This document shows, piece after piece, positions 1 to 9,361 of a DNA stretch of 62,305 bases; position 1 is the first letter of the stretch, and each line of letters starts with the position of its first letter. The notes under the pieces were generated by a model. That model did not search any database. It had not been told where the DNA came from and saw only the letters and a list, made by a program, of their open reading frames with translations. The translations under genes were made by a program, and so were the position numbers. The stretch is from Pseudomonadota bacterium. GTDB lineage: Bacteria > Pseudomonadota > Gammaproteobacteria > Burkholderiales > Burkholderiaceae_D. Location of the stretch: positions 1 through 62,305 of the forward strand of contig JAEVZY010000357.1 of assembly GCA_023392035.1 (NCBI GenBank). The letters are read 5' to 3'.

Positions 1-1
1 A

Positions 2-64
2 CACTGGCTGGGGCGGCCTGATTGGTTGAATGACTGGGGCCGGGGCAACGCCCTGCCGCTCTAG
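2..64 (+). CDS. C-terminal tail of a gene cut by the window edge (tentative)
   Basis: An open frame enters from the left edge and ends at a TAG at 62-64 after about 20 residues rich in Trp, Gly, Asn and Leu. Its stop overlaps the stop of the leftward ankyrin gene at a shared CTAG, a compact convergent arrangement common in such genomes. Too little is present to name a family, and the frame may be fortuitous. Confidence 0.3.
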   Translation, partial: HWLGRPDWLNDWGRGNALPL

Positions 65-399
65 CTCCTCTGCCAGATCCGCGCCGCGCAAGGATCCCCG
101 CCTTGCGTGCTCAGGAAGAACTTCACACCCTCGCGCCAGTTCAGCTCCAGGGCATATTGAAACGGCGTGAGGTAGCCGGCTTCCCGCTTTTCGGGCGCAT
201 AGGAAAACAATGCGCCGGCCCGCAGCAGGCATTCGCAGGCGGCGAAGTCCTTAGCCTCCACCGCATGATGCAGCGGCGTGCGGCCTTCGGGAGATAACTC
301 ATTGGGCGCGGCGCCCTGCTGCAGCAATTCCTCGCAGGCCGACACATCGCCACGGCCGGCCGCCGCGTGCAGGGGATAGGTTCTGGTGTCCTGGTTCAT
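61..399 (-). CDS. small ankyrin-repeat protein
   Basis: The 112-residue product carries two clear ankyrin repeats near the N-terminus (PLHAAAGRGD at about residues 9-18 and TPLHHAVEAKD at about 42-52, each followed by a CxxLLxxGA helix pair) and a degenerate third (TPFQYALE). Ankyrin repeats mediate protein-protein contacts, so the partner is unknown. There is no signal peptide or membrane segment, so it is probably cytoplasmic. I took the ATG at 399; a GTG lies one codon upstream. It sits downstream of the RND exporter operon on the same strand, 48 bases after the channel gene, and could be co-transcribed. Confidence 0.8.
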   Translation of the reverse strand: MNQDTRTYPLHAAAGRGDVSACEELLQQGAAPNELSPEGRTPLHHAVEAKDFAACECLLRAGALFSYAPEKREAGYLTPFQYALELNWREGVKFFLSTQGGDPCAARIWQRS

Positions 400-447
400 C
401 ACTTCTTCGATCCAATCGCGTGTCCGGAAAGTATACGCAAACCGCGC

Positions 448-1758
448 TCAATGCGACTCGAAGCGCGAGCCTTGGTGCAACTCCAGGCGCAATTTTTCGC
501 GCGCCTCCAGCGCATCGACCAACGCCGCATAGGTCGCCAGGCTGGTCTCGCTCAAGCCCCTGCGCACCACCAGCAATTGGCCAATGCTGATCTCGCCGGC
601 CGCATAGGCGCGCCCGGCGCGGTCGGCCGCGCTTTGGTCCAGCGCCAAGGCCGCTTGATGGGCGCGCGCGGCCTGGTCAAGTCCAGTCACCGTGCGCACC
701 AGCACATCGAACTCGGCGCCCACCGTCTGCTCCACCAGGGCACGGCGGCGCGCACTGGCCTGGGCGTCGGCCGCGGCCGCGGCGGCGGCGGAGCGGCGAT
801 GCACCGAGCCGAGCGGCATCGAGACCGACAGGCCGGCAATGCGCTCGGCGCCGCCGCGTTCAACGATCACGAAAGCGCCCACGGTCGGATCCGGCTTGCG
901 CTCCAGATCGCTGCGGCGCGCGCTGCGTTGGGCAATCGCCTCGTCCGCCAGCGCCAGTCGCAAGGCGTGATTGGCTTGCAGGAAGCGCGTGCGCGTGCTG
1001 CTGTCGACGCCATTGCCGGGCGCCGCCGGCAGGGCCAGCAAGGACTGCGCTTCGCCGGGAAGGCCCAGCGCCGGAAAGCGCGCCCGCAATTCGGCTTGGG
1101 CCGCGTCCTGCGCCGTGCGGGCGCCGGCCAGCGCGGCGCGCGCGCGGGCCTCTTCGGCCTGCGCGATTTCCAGGTCCATCGGGGCGGCATCGCCGGCGCG
1201 CACGCGCTTGCCGGTCAGGGCTACCAGTTCTCCCGCCAGGCTTGCGCTGCGCGCCACGGCGGCGCTGGCCTGGCGTGTGCGCAGCAGCTTGAACCACAGC
1301 GCCAGCATCTGGCGCGCGGTTTCATGCTCGGCGTCATCCAGGGCAATCTCGCTTTGATTCAGCGTGGCCTCGGCCAGGGCCGCATCGGCATCGGACTTGC
1401 CCCACAGGCGCAGCGGGCGTTCGATGGCAAGCTGGCCTTCCGCAAAATTATCGGAAGGCTCGCGCACAAAGCGGTTCTGGCGGATGGCACGCACGACGTA
1501 TTCGGCGCTGCCGGCGCGTATGCCCTCGGCGCGCGCCGTGGCGCTTTCACGCATGGCGCGCGCGGCTGCCACCGCGGGCGATGCATCCAGCGTGGCGCGC
1601 ACTGCTGCCGCGCTGGGCAGATAGTCTTGCTCCGATGGTGCGAGCTCCGACGGTGCGACCTTCGATGGCGCGACCTCGGATTGCGCCCAGGCCGCGGATG
1701 CGCAGCCCAGGACGCATGCCAGAAAGCCCAGGCGCAGTTTCATATCGATCTTGTTCAT
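448..1758 (-). CDS. outer-membrane efflux channel of TolC/CzcC type
   Basis: A 436-residue protein with an N-terminal signal peptide (hydrophobic stretch ending ASAAWAQ) and the long amphipathic helices of the outer-membrane efflux family, with Ala/Arg/Glu-rich coiled-coil segments through most of the length. It would form the outer-membrane duct of the tripartite metal exporter encoded just upstream. Its ATG overlaps the stop of the RND pump gene by 4 bases, so translation is coupled. Just after the signal peptide lies a low-complexity linker of SEVAP/SKVAP/SELAP pentapeptides, encoded by a 15-bp repeat. Length fits CzcC/CusC-type channels. Confidence 0.88.
   Translation of the reverse strand: MNKIDMKLRLGFLACVLGCASAAWAQSEVAPSKVAPSELAPSEQDYLPSAAAVRATLDASPAVAAARAMRESATARAEGIRAGSAEYVVRAIRQNRFVREPSDNFAEGQLAIERPLRLWGKSDADAALAEATLNQSEIALDDAEHETARQMLALWFKLLRTRQASAAVARSASLAGELVALTGKRVRAGDAAPMDLEIAQAEEARARAALAGARTAQDAAQAELRARFPALGLPGEAQSLLALPAAPGNGVDSSTRTRFLQANHALRLALADEAIAQRSARRSDLERKPDPTVGAFVIVERGGAERIAGLSVSMPLGSVHRRSAAAAAAADAQASARRRALVEQTVGAEFDVLVRTVTGLDQAARAHQAALALDQSAADRAGRAYAAGEISIGQLLVVRRGLSETSLATYAALVDALEAREKLRLELHQGSRFESH
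1631..1690. repeat. 15-bp tandem repeat inside the channel gene
   Basis: Units at 1631-1645, 1646-1660, 1661-1675 and a degenerate one at 1676-1690 share the pattern TYCGAYGGYGCGAsC. They encode repeated Ser-Glu/Lys-Val/Leu-Ala-Pro pentapeptides in the linker after the signal peptide. The period equals that of the intergenic array at 9746-9817, and both share a TTCGATGG core. Confidence 0.75.
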
Positions 1759-4700
1759 TGTCCCTGCCCTCCTGCTGCGATTTGCGTCTGCGCCTGCCTG
1801 GCTTGCTTTGAAATTCCGTAGCGTTCAAACAGCAGCGGCAGCAGCAGCAAGGTCAAGGCGGTGGAGCTCACCAGGCCGCCGGACACCACGATCGCCAGCG
1901 GGCGCTGTATTTCCGACCCGGGACCGCTGGCCAGCAGCAGCGGAATCATGCCCAGCGCCGTGATGCAGGCGGTCATCAGCACCGGACGCAGGCGGTCATG
2001 CACGCCGCGCCGCACCGCTTGCGCCAGGTCCAGTCCCTCGCTCAGCAAGGCGTTGAAGTGCGACACCAGCACCACGCCATTGAGCACCGCAATCCCCAGC
2101 AAGGCGATGAAGCCGACCGAAGCCGGCACCGACAGGTACTGCCCGGAGATGCGCAAGGCGGCGATCCCGCCCACCAGCGCAAAGGGAATGTTGCCGATCA
2201 CCAGCAGCGCCTGGCGCATCGAGCCGAAGGTCAGCATCAGCAACAGGAAAATGGCGCCCAGCGCCAGCGGCACCACCAGGCCCAAGCGGGCGGCGGCGCG
2301 CTGCTGGTTTTCGAACTGGCCGCCCCAGACCACGCGCAAGTCCTTGGGCAGGTTCGGCAACCTGGCCACCGCCGCCTGGGCGTCGGCGACAAAGCCGGTC
2401 AGGTCGCGCCCGTCCACATTCACCTGGACGATGGCAAAGCGCGCGCCGTTTTCATGGTTGATGCGCACCGGGCCATCCAGGCGCCGCACTTCGGCCAGCG
2501 AAGTCAGCGGCCAGCTCGTGCCGTCGGGCGCCGTCACCGTCAGGCTCAGGAAGCGCTCGGGCGTCTGGCGCAAGTCATCGCTGCCGCGCAGGATCAGCGG
2601 CGTGCGCACCACGCCCTCGGGTACGATGCCGACGCGTTCGCCTTCCACCTGCGCCCGCAGCAAGGCTTGCAAGGCGTCGCCCGAGAGCCCGGCCTTGCCG
2701 ACGGCGGCACGGTCCACCGCCAGCGTCAGGTATTGCACGCCTTCACTGGCCGCGGCAATCACCTCGGCCGCGCCCGGCACCTTGCGCATCTGCTCGGCAA
2801 TGTCGCTGGCCGCCTGGTTGATGGCGTGCAGATCGTTGCCGAAGACCTTGATCGCAACGTCGCCGCGGGTGCCGGTGGTCATCTCGGCAACCCGCATTTC
2901 GATGGGCTGCGTGAAGCTGTAGATCAGGCCGGGAAAACGCTCCATCACCTTGCGGATCGCGACCGCAATGTCTTCCTTCGATCCGCGCCATTCGGACTTG
3001 GGTTTCAGCACCAGGAAGACGTCGGTCTCGTTCAGGCCCATCGGGTCCAGGCCCAGTTCGTCGGAGCCGATGCGGGCCACGATGGAGCGGATCTCCGGCA
3101 CCTCCGCCAGCAGCGCGGCCTGCACCCGGCGGTTCATGTCCAGCGATGCGTTGAGCGAAATCGAAGGCGCGCTCTGCAACTGCACGATGAGGTCGCCCTC
3201 ATCCATGGTCGGCATGAAGGTCTTGCCGACCGAAGCGTAGAGCGCAACGGCCAGCAGCAATGCGGCGCCGGCCAGGCTGAACACCAGCTTGGCGCGGCGC
3301 TGGCTGAAAGCTTGCAGCCGCTCGAAGCGGGCGGCAATCCAGCGCATCAGCCACGGCGCTTCGTCACCATGCGCGCGCAGCAGCAAGGAAGACAAAGCCG
3401 GCACCACGGTGAAGGCGATCACCACCGAGGCGGCCAGGGCCAGCACGATGGTCAGCGCCACCGGCGCAAACAGCTTGCCTTCCAGTCCCTGCAGCGTCAG
3501 CAAGGGCAGGAACACGATGGCGATGATGGATACGCCGGCCAACATCGGCGCCGCCACATTGCCCACGGCCTGGCGAATGATGGCCGGTCGCAGGTCGGCG
3601 TGCGTCTGTTCAGCATGCGCGCGCGCCAGGGCCGATTCGACGTTTTCCACCACCACCACCGCCGCGTCCACCAGCATGCCCAGCGCAATGGCCAGGCCGC
3701 CCAGGCTCATCAGGTTGGCGGTGAGCCCGGCGTAGCGCATCATCAGGAAGGTGGCGAGGATGGACAGCGGCAAGGTCGCCGCCACCACCAATGCGGCGCG
3801 CAGTCCGCCCAAAAACAGGTACAGCGTCACGATCACCAGCAGGCTGGCTTCCACCAGCGCCTTGACCACGGTATTGGCGGCGCGCGTCACCAGCGCGCCA
3901 CGGTCGTAGAACACGCGGGTGCTCATGCCCTTGGGCAGGCGCGGCGCCAGTTCGTCCAGCTTGGCCTGCACTTGCTTGACCACTTGCGACGCATCGGCGC
4001 CGCGCAGCGCCAGCACCAGGCCCTGCACCGCCTCGCCCTTGCCGTCCATGGATACCGCGCCGTTGCGCGTGGTGGCGCCCAGGCGCACGCTGGCGACGTC
4101 GGCCACCGCCACCGGCGCGCGGCCCTTGTCGGAAACCACCACGATGCGGCGCAAATCGTCCAGCCCGCGCACGCCGCCTTCCACCCGCACCACCCAGGTT
4201 TCGTCATGCTGTTCGACGCGGCCGGCGCCATCGTTGCGGTTGTTGCTCTCCAGTGCCTGGCGCAACTGCTCCAGCGTCACGCCGCGCGCGCGCAGGCGCG
4301 CCGGATCGGGAATCACTTCATAGCTGCGCACTTCGCCGCCCAGCGCATTGACGTCGGCCACGCCGGGCACGGTGCGCAGCGCCGGCCGGATCACCCAGTC
4401 CAGCACTTGCCGGCGCTCAGCCAGCGTATGGGCGTCGCCATCGACGGTGAACATGAACATCTCGCCCAAAGGCGTGGTGATGGGGGCCAGGCCGCCCACT
4501 GCGTTGTCCGGCAGGTCGCGCATCAGGCCGGCCAGGCGCTCCGTCACCTGCTGCCGCGCCCAGTAGGGATCGACGCCTTCTTCGAAATCGAGGGTAACGT
4601 CGCTGATGCCGTATTTCGACACCGAGCGCACGATGGTCTTGTGCGGAATGCCCAGCAGTTCCTGTTCAACCGGCGTGGTGACCCGCTGCTCCACTTCTTC

Positions 4701-4877
4701 CGGCGTCATGCCAGGAATCTTGAGGATGACCTTGACCTGGGTCGGCGCGATATCGGGAAAAGCATCGATCGGAAGATGCATATAGGCCAGGGCGCCGGCC
4801 AGTGCCAGCGCCGCCGCCGCGATCAACACCAGCAAGCGCTGGCGCAGCGCGGCTTCAACAATGCGCCCCACCATCAT
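1755..4877 (-). CDS. heavy-metal efflux RND pump (CusA/CzcA family)
   Basis: A 1040-residue inner-membrane proton/metal antiporter. The N-terminus has the HME-RND hallmark PIDAFPDI (residues 36-43), and the fourth transmembrane segment reads ALGMLVDAAVVVVEN with candidate proton-relay residues Asp404 and Glu411. This AxGxxVDAA form resembles the monovalent copper/silver branch more than the DFGxxVDGA of CzcA, so Cu(I)/Ag(I) is a possible substrate, but substrate cannot be settled by eye. The two duplicated halves, periplasmic loops and 12 expected membrane helices are present. It overlaps the adaptor gene and the channel gene by 4 bases each, making one tightly coupled operon read leftward. 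Confidence 0.93.
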   Translation of the reverse strand: MMVGRIVEAALRQRLLVLIAAAALALAGALAYMHLPIDAFPDIAPTQVKVILKIPGMTPEEVEQRVTTPVEQELLGIPHKTIVRSVSKYGISDVTLDFEEGVDPYWARQQVTERLAGLMRDLPDNAVGGLAPITTPLGEMFMFTVDGDAHTLAERRQVLDWVIRPALRTVPGVADVNALGGEVRSYEVIPDPARLRARGVTLEQLRQALESNNRNDGAGRVEQHDETWVVRVEGGVRGLDDLRRIVVVSDKGRAPVAVADVASVRLGATTRNGAVSMDGKGEAVQGLVLALRGADASQVVKQVQAKLDELAPRLPKGMSTRVFYDRGALVTRAANTVVKALVEASLLVIVTLYLFLGGLRAALVVAATLPLSILATFLMMRYAGLTANLMSLGGLAIALGMLVDAAVVVVENVESALARAHAEQTHADLRPAIIRQAVGNVAAPMLAGVSIIAIVFLPLLTLQGLEGKLFAPVALTIVLALAASVVIAFTVVPALSSLLLRAHGDEAPWLMRWIAARFERLQAFSQRRAKLVFSLAGAALLLAVALYASVGKTFMPTMDEGDLIVQLQSAPSISLNASLDMNRRVQAALLAEVPEIRSIVARIGSDELGLDPMGLNETDVFLVLKPKSEWRGSKEDIAVAIRKVMERFPGLIYSFTQPIEMRVAEMTTGTRGDVAIKVFGNDLHAINQAASDIAEQMRKVPGAAEVIAAASEGVQYLTLAVDRAAVGKAGLSGDALQALLRAQVEGERVGIVPEGVVRTPLILRGSDDLRQTPERFLSLTVTAPDGTSWPLTSLAEVRRLDGPVRINHENGARFAIVQVNVDGRDLTGFVADAQAAVARLPNLPKDLRVVWGGQFENQQRAAARLGLVVPLALGAIFLLLMLTFGSMRQALLVIGNIPFALVGGIAALRISGQYLSVPASVGFIALLGIAVLNGVVLVSHFNALLSEGLDLAQAVRRGVHDRLRPVLMTACITALGMIPLLLASGPGSEIQRPLAIVVSGGLVSSTALTLLLLPLLFERYGISKQARQAQTQIAAGGQGQ

Positions 4878-5944
4878 TGCGCTCCTGCCAGCAGGCCTTT
4901 GAGTGCACCCAGGCCGGCGACCGCCACTTTGGCATTGGCCGGCAAGGCGCCGCGCACGGTGGCATAGGCGTCATCGCTGGATTCGACCATGACCGCTTGC
5001 CAGGCCACGCCGCCCTGCACTTCGACAAACACGCCGGCCTTGCCTTGCACCCAGGCCAGCGCCGTCACCGGTACCCGCAGCCTTGGAATGGCCTCGCCAC
5101 CGGTGTCGGCGGCCAGATGGATGATGGCGGCTACGTTTTCGCCGGCCTGCAAACTGCCGCGTTGCGCCAGCGTGGCGCGCACGCGCAGCGCCCCGGTGCC
5201 GTCGCCGGCCGGCACCACGCCGACCACCTTGCCGCTGGCACCGCGCTGCCGCACCTCGACCCGTTCGCCGCCACGGATGGGCGGCAGATCGCGGCCGACC
5301 AGCAGGTCAAGCTCGAGCGCGCTCGGATCGACAATCTTGAACAAGGGTGCCGCAGCTTCCACCCGCGTGCCCGGTACAGCATGAATTTCGGAGACCAGGC
5401 CGTCGCGCCCGGCCACCATGCGCGCTTCGCCGTTGGCGTTCAGTACCAGGCCGGCGGAGGCCAGCTCAGCCTGGCGCGCATGCAGCATGGCCGCGGCTTC
5501 GCGCGCGTGCGCCTGTGTGCTTTCCCAGCGGCTGGCGGCGATGATGCCGTCCGCATGCAATTGTCGATCGCGTTTCAAGGCCAGTTGCGCCAGCTCCGCC
5601 TGCGAACGCGCTGCGCTCAGGGCGCGGCTGGATTCATACAGTTGCGCACTGGTAAAGCTGGCCAGGGCCTGGCCCTTCTTCACCGGCTGGCCGATGGCCA
5701 CCAGCACCTGCGACACCATGCCGGGATAAGGCGCGGCCACCACATATTGCGCATCGGGGCGCAATACCACGCGGGCGCTGACACCCGCTTCCAGCCTGGC
5801 GGCGTTTTCGGCGGCGGCAAAGCGCACGCCAAGCGCCTGCGCCTGGGTGGGGTTCAAGGCCAGCGTGCGTGCCTGGGCCGGGGTGAGACATGCGAGCGCG
5901 GACGCGGCGATTGCGACAAGCGCCAAACAACGACGGAAAAACAT
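4874..5944 (-). CDS. periplasmic adaptor (membrane fusion) protein of the metal RND exporter
   Basis: A 356-residue protein with an N-terminal signal peptide ending near TPAQA, a biotinyl-lipoyl-like half motif (APYPGMVSQVLVAIGQPVKKG), a helical hairpin rich in Ala/Gln/Glu, and beta-barrel segments, the order expected for HlyD/CusB adaptors. It links the RND pump to the outer-membrane channel and may hand metal to the pump. Its stop overlaps the pump start by 4 bases. No histidine-rich metal-binding N-terminal extension is seen. Confidence 0.9.
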   Translation of the reverse strand: MFFRRCLALVAIAASALACLTPAQARTLALNPTQAQALGVRFAAAENAARLEAGVSARVVLRPDAQYVVAAPYPGMVSQVLVAIGQPVKKGQALASFTSAQLYESSRALSAARSQAELAQLALKRDRQLHADGIIAASRWESTQAHAREAAAMLHARQAELASAGLVLNANGEARMVAGRDGLVSEIHAVPGTRVEAAAPLFKIVDPSALELDLLVGRDLPPIRGGERVEVRQRGASGKVVGVVPAGDGTGALRVRATLAQRGSLQAGENVAAIIHLAADTGGEAIPRLRVPVTALAWVQGKAGVFVEVQGGVAWQAVMVESSDDAYATVRGALPANAKVAVAGLGALKGLLAGAQ

Positions 5945-6029
5945 TCCTGACTCCAGTGAAATCGAATGAGGATCACGCGCCGGCTGGTGGCAAGCGCGCG
6001 AACGGACCGCATGGCTGCGGTCGGATCAG

Positions 6030-6485
6030 TCAGGAATAAAGCGGAGGGGCTTGCGCGGGCGGCGGCCGGTTGCCGCTGCGCCATTTTTGAAGCTGCGCGG
6101 TGAAGCCACGCGGCAAGGGCCATGACAGGCATGCGCCCAGCACCAGGAGCATTGCACACAAAGCCAGCCAGCTTTCGATCAAGGCCGGATCGATATCCAG
6201 CGCATGGCTGGCGCGCTTGACGCCTTTTTCGACTTCAACCGAAAACGGCTCGCCATGCGGTGCCGAGACTTCCTGTGCACCGGAAGCTTCGTCCTGCAGG
6301 ACCTTGGACAGTCCCATGACTGGCACGTCAAGATGGAAGCCGCCCTGCAGCGGCGTTCCCATATGGGCGTGCAACAGCGGACCCAGGCAATGGATCGCGA
6401 TCAGGACGGTCAGGAAACCGAGTTTGACGAAGTGTGCGAGGCGCCCCATGAGTATCCGTGGCAGGCGTGGGACCGGGGAAAGCAT
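6030..6485 (-). CDS. small membrane protein at the head of the metal-efflux operon
   Basis: About 151 residues with one hydrophobic segment near the N-terminus (VKLGFLTVLIAIHCLGPLL), a central hydrophilic region starting HAHMG, a second hydrophobic segment (LALCAMLLVLGACLSW) and a Pro-rich tail. I do not recognise a named family. His and Met residues after the first membrane segment (HAHM) could bind metal, which is inference. It lies 85 bases upstream of the adaptor gene on the same strand and is probably the first gene of the exporter operon. The start is uncertain: GTG at 6491, ATG at 6485 or ATG at 6449 are all possible and none has a strong ribosome site. Confidence 0.65.
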   Translation of the reverse strand: MLSPVPRLPRILMGRLAHFVKLGFLTVLIAIHCLGPLLHAHMGTPLQGGFHLDVPVMGLSKVLQDEASGAQEVSAPHGEPFSVEVEKGVKRASHALDIDPALIESWLALCAMLLVLGACLSWPLPRGFTAQLQKWRSGNRPPPAQAPPLYS

Positions 6486-6586
6486 GAACACGCGAATGCT
6501 AGCACGCGCCCATGCGGCTCCGCCACCCGCAGCACGGCTTCATCGTCCCTGGAAGCTCGCGCTCCTCGCTGGCCAAAGCTTGCTTG

Positions 6587-7684
6587 CTACTTGGCCACCA
6601 CGCTCACCGTCTGCCCCGGCAAGACATCGACCATCCAGATGCCGGCGGTTTTCCGGACCGGCAGTTGCGTGCCGCTGGCGTCGCGCACCACCACGCCGGA
6701 GATGCCGGAGGCCAGCGTTGGAATCTGCACCGTCAAGGGCTCGGTGCAGGCGGGGTCGAAGTTGCCGTTCAGGCTGAGCCGCACCTGGGAACTGGAACTG
6801 AAATCGACCTGCAGCGCCGCCTGCTTGCGGCAGACTTGATAGCGGGCGACGTTGACGAAGGTGTCGATCCAGAGATCGTCGCCGAAGCCCTGCGCGTAAT
6901 CCAGATGGTCGTTCAGGAATTGACTGCTGACCGGGCTCCAGCCGTCGCCGTCTATGCCATGGCCGGCCGCCACATACCAACCGCCCTGGTCCACCATGTC
7001 GGCCAATTGCTGGTTCACGGTCGCCATGGTGTCTTCGGGCGTGCCATGGTTCAGGTCGAAGAAAGCCAAGGTGAAGGGCAAGTCATCGGTCGGGGTGCGG
7101 ATGGCGATGTGGGTCTGCAAGGCCAGCGCGCGCGCCTGCGGTGTGGATGAATGCCAGGGGAAGGCGAAGACGAGCGGCTTGCTGCCCAGCTTGTCGGCCA
7201 GGAGCTTTTGCGACTGCACGATTTCCGTGTTGAGCTGATCCGGGGTCAGGTCCGGCATGCCCAAATCAATTGTATGGGTCATGGAGTGATTGCCGATCTC
7301 ATGTCCGCGCGCCAGCAGGTCCTGCCAGCTTGCCCATTGGTCATCCGCCACCGCGCCGGCAATGATGTAGAAGGATGCCCGCAAGCCGCGCGCCTCGAAC
7401 ATATCGGCAATCGCAAAGCTGGAGGGATAGCCATCGTCAAAGGTGTAGGACGCGGCCGCTTTTTTTCCGCCCTTGAAGCTGGATACCGAGGCCTGGTTCA
7501 GATCCAGGCATTGAGTCAGGATCCGGCAGTTGACCTTGAGCGGCAATATCTCCTGCTGGGTACTGTCGCTGCCCGACAAAAGCGTGGACTGGAGGCCCCC
7601 GTCGGTGGAGCCGCCGCCGCAACCGGCGGCAAACATCGCAAGTACGAATGCGGCAATGCGTAAGCCCTCTCGCCTCGGCAACAT
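6587..7684 (-). CDS. polysaccharide-deacetylase (NodB-like) family lipoprotein
   Basis: A 365-residue protein starting with a lipoprotein signal (hydrophobic stretch then FAAGC at residues 18-22), so it is probably membrane-anchored in the periplasm or at the surface. The NodB domain shows the first metal motif TFDDGYPSS and the second HEIGNHSMTH, containing the catalytic Asp pair and the H-x4-H metal ligands of carbohydrate esterase family 4. A later FAFPW may be a degraded form of the family's third motif. The last ~100 residues look like a beta-sandwich. Expected activity is removal of N- or O-acetyl groups from a polysaccharide. Its start is divergent from frc. Confidence 0.85.
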   Translation of the reverse strand: MLPRREGLRIAAFVLAMFAAGCGGGSTDGGLQSTLLSGSDSTQQEILPLKVNCRILTQCLDLNQASVSSFKGGKKAAASYTFDDGYPSSFAIADMFEARGLRASFYIIAGAVADDQWASWQDLLARGHEIGNHSMTHTIDLGMPDLTPDQLNTEIVQSQKLLADKLGSKPLVFAFPWHSSTPQARALALQTHIAIRTPTDDLPFTLAFFDLNHGTPEDTMATVNQQLADMVDQGGWYVAAGHGIDGDGWSPVSSQFLNDHLDYAQGFGDDLWIDTFVNVARYQVCRKQAALQVDFSSSSQVRLSLNGNFDPACTEPLTVQIPTLASGISGVVVRDASGTQLPVRKTAGIWMVDVLPGQTVSVVAK

Positions 7685-8049
7685 CGGTCTTCACTCCCAA
7701 ATAAAAGGTCGGAAGGCACATGTTGATGAAGTGGCAAAATTTCCGGGTGAGAATGCTCAATTCCTGCGGGCCGCCAGTTTGTGGAATCTGCAAGACTGTT
7801 GCATTCGAAGTGGCGATCTGCAAAAAGCGCGAGGAATCTTCCTGCCCCTTGGGAAACACTTCGCCGCTTAATTAAGCGTTCCTTGTTTCATCGCAACCGA
7901 TCAGCGAAAACATTGTCTATTTCCCGAGCTACACTCATTTGAAGTGCCTTTGGGCGCTGCCATCGACAACAGGACTCCAGCCTGCCCCCGCATGCCGGAA
8001 CATAAACAGCCAACCACACAATCATCCCAACTGGAACAAGGAGCTGCGC
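7685..8049. other. divergent intergenic region between the deacetylase gene and frc
   Basis: This 365-base stretch is visibly richer in A and T than its neighbours and must hold the promoters of both divergent genes. I could not pick a convincing -35/-10 pair. The frc ribosome site (AAGGAG at about 8037-8042) is at its right end. An open frame continues upstream of the frc ATG to 7939 but lacks coding character, so it was not used. Confidence 0.6.
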
Positions 8050-9318
8050 ATGAACAAGCCTCTCGAAGGGCTACGTATCATTGACTTCACCCACGTCCAA
8101 GCAGGCCCTGCCTGTACCCAGATGCTCGCGTGGTTCGGCGCCGACGTCATCAAAGTGGAAAGGCCGGGTGCGGGCGATGTCACCCGCAATCAGTTGCGGG
8201 ACATTCCGGATGCCGATGCCCTGTACTTCACCATGCTCAACAGTAACAAGCGTTCCCTCACGCTCGATACGAAAACGCCGGAAGGCAAGGAAGTGCTGGA
8301 GAAGCTGATCAAGGTATCGGATGGCATGGTGGAAAAGTTCGGCCCGGGCGCGCTGGACCGCATGGGATTTTCCTGGGAAAGAATCCAGCAGTTGAATCCG
8401 AAGATGATCCTGGCCTCGGTCAAGGGTTTTTCCGAGGGTCACCATTATGAGGATCTGAAGGTCTACGAGAACGTCGCCCAATGTGCCGGCGGCGCCGCCT
8501 CCACCACCGGCTGGTGGAAAGGAGAAAACTCCGAGCCCACCATTTCCGCCGCCGCGCTGGGCGATTCCAACACCGGCATGCACCTGGCGATAGGCATCCT
8601 GACCGCCTATATCGGCCGCATGCAGACCGGCAAGGGCCAGAAGGTGGCAGTGGCGATGCAGGACGCGGTCTTGAACCTGTGCCGCGTGAAAATGCGCGAC
8701 CAGCAGCGCCTGGAGCGCATGGGCTACCTGGAAGAGTACCCGCAGTATCCGCATGAAATGGAGTACTTCAAGGATGGCGCCGTGCCGCGCGGCGGCAATG
8801 CCGGTGGCGGCGGCCAACCGGGATGGATCCTGAAGTGCAAGGGCTGGGAAACCGATCCCAACTCCTACATCTATTTCACGGTGCAAGACCATGCCTGGGC
8901 GCCGATCTGCGATGCACTCGGCAAGCCCGAGTGGAAGACCGATCCCGCCTACACCACGCCCAAGGCGCGCCAGCCGCACATCACCGAAATCTTCGCCACC
9001 ATCGAAGACTTCATCAAGGACAAGACCAAGTTCGAGGCGGTCAACCTGTTCCGCGCCCACGATATTCCGTGCGCGCCGGTACTGTCCATGAAAGAGCTGC
9101 TGCGGGATGAATCGCTGCGCAAATCGGGCTCCATCGTGGAAGTGCAACACCCGGTGCGCGGCTCGTACTTCACTGTGGGCAGCCCGATCAAGTTCTCGGC
9201 GCTCAAACCGGAGATCACGTCCTCGCCGCTGTTGGGGCAACACACAGATGAAGTGTTGGCGGGTCTGGGCTATAGCGAGCAGCAGATCAAGGACTTGCAC
9301 GCGCGCAAAGCGGTGTAG
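8050..9318 (+). CDS. frc: formyl-CoA:oxalate CoA-transferase
   Basis: A 422-residue class III CoA-transferase. It carries the family start (DFTHVQAGPACTQML), the catalytic region ALGDSNTGMH with Asp172 corresponding to Asp169 of the Oxalobacter enzyme, and the glycine loop GGNAGGGGQPGW that shields the active site. These are specific to formyl-CoA transferases and not to the wider CaiB/BaiF family. It moves CoA from formyl-CoA to oxalate, feeding oxalyl-CoA decarboxylase. No decarboxylase gene or oxalate carrier is adjacent here. The start at 8050 is set by AAGGAG eight bases upstream. Confidence 0.95.
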   Translation: MNKPLEGLRIIDFTHVQAGPACTQMLAWFGADVIKVERPGAGDVTRNQLRDIPDADALYFTMLNSNKRSLTLDTKTPEGKEVLEKLIKVSDGMVEKFGPGALDRMGFSWERIQQLNPKMILASVKGFSEGHHYEDLKVYENVAQCAGGAASTTGWWKGENSEPTISAAALGDSNTGMHLAIGILTAYIGRMQTGKGQKVAVAMQDAVLNLCRVKMRDQQRLERMGYLEEYPQYPHEMEYFKDGAVPRGGNAGGGGQPGWILKCKGWETDPNSYIYFTVQDHAWAPICDALGKPEWKTDPAYTTPKARQPHITEIFATIEDFIKDKTKFEAVNLFRAHDIPCAPVLSMKELLRDESLRKSGSIVEVQHPVRGSYFTVGSPIKFSALKPEITSSPLLGQHTDEVLAGLGYSEQQIKDLHARKAV

Positions 9319-9361
9319 TGGCCGATGTGGCGGCCGCTGTGGCGGCCGTTCCGCACCAGTC

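Noticed and set aside
1998..4967. A very long open frame on the plus strand opposite the RND pump gene
   Set aside because: It is the antisense shadow of a high-GC gene: rich in His, Gln and Arg, no domain, no ribosome site. Similar shadows occur opposite 21763-23619 and 43532-45955.
7939..8049. Longer frc start at 7939
   Set aside because: The extra 37 residues do not resemble the family and lack a ribosome site; AAGGAG supports 8050.
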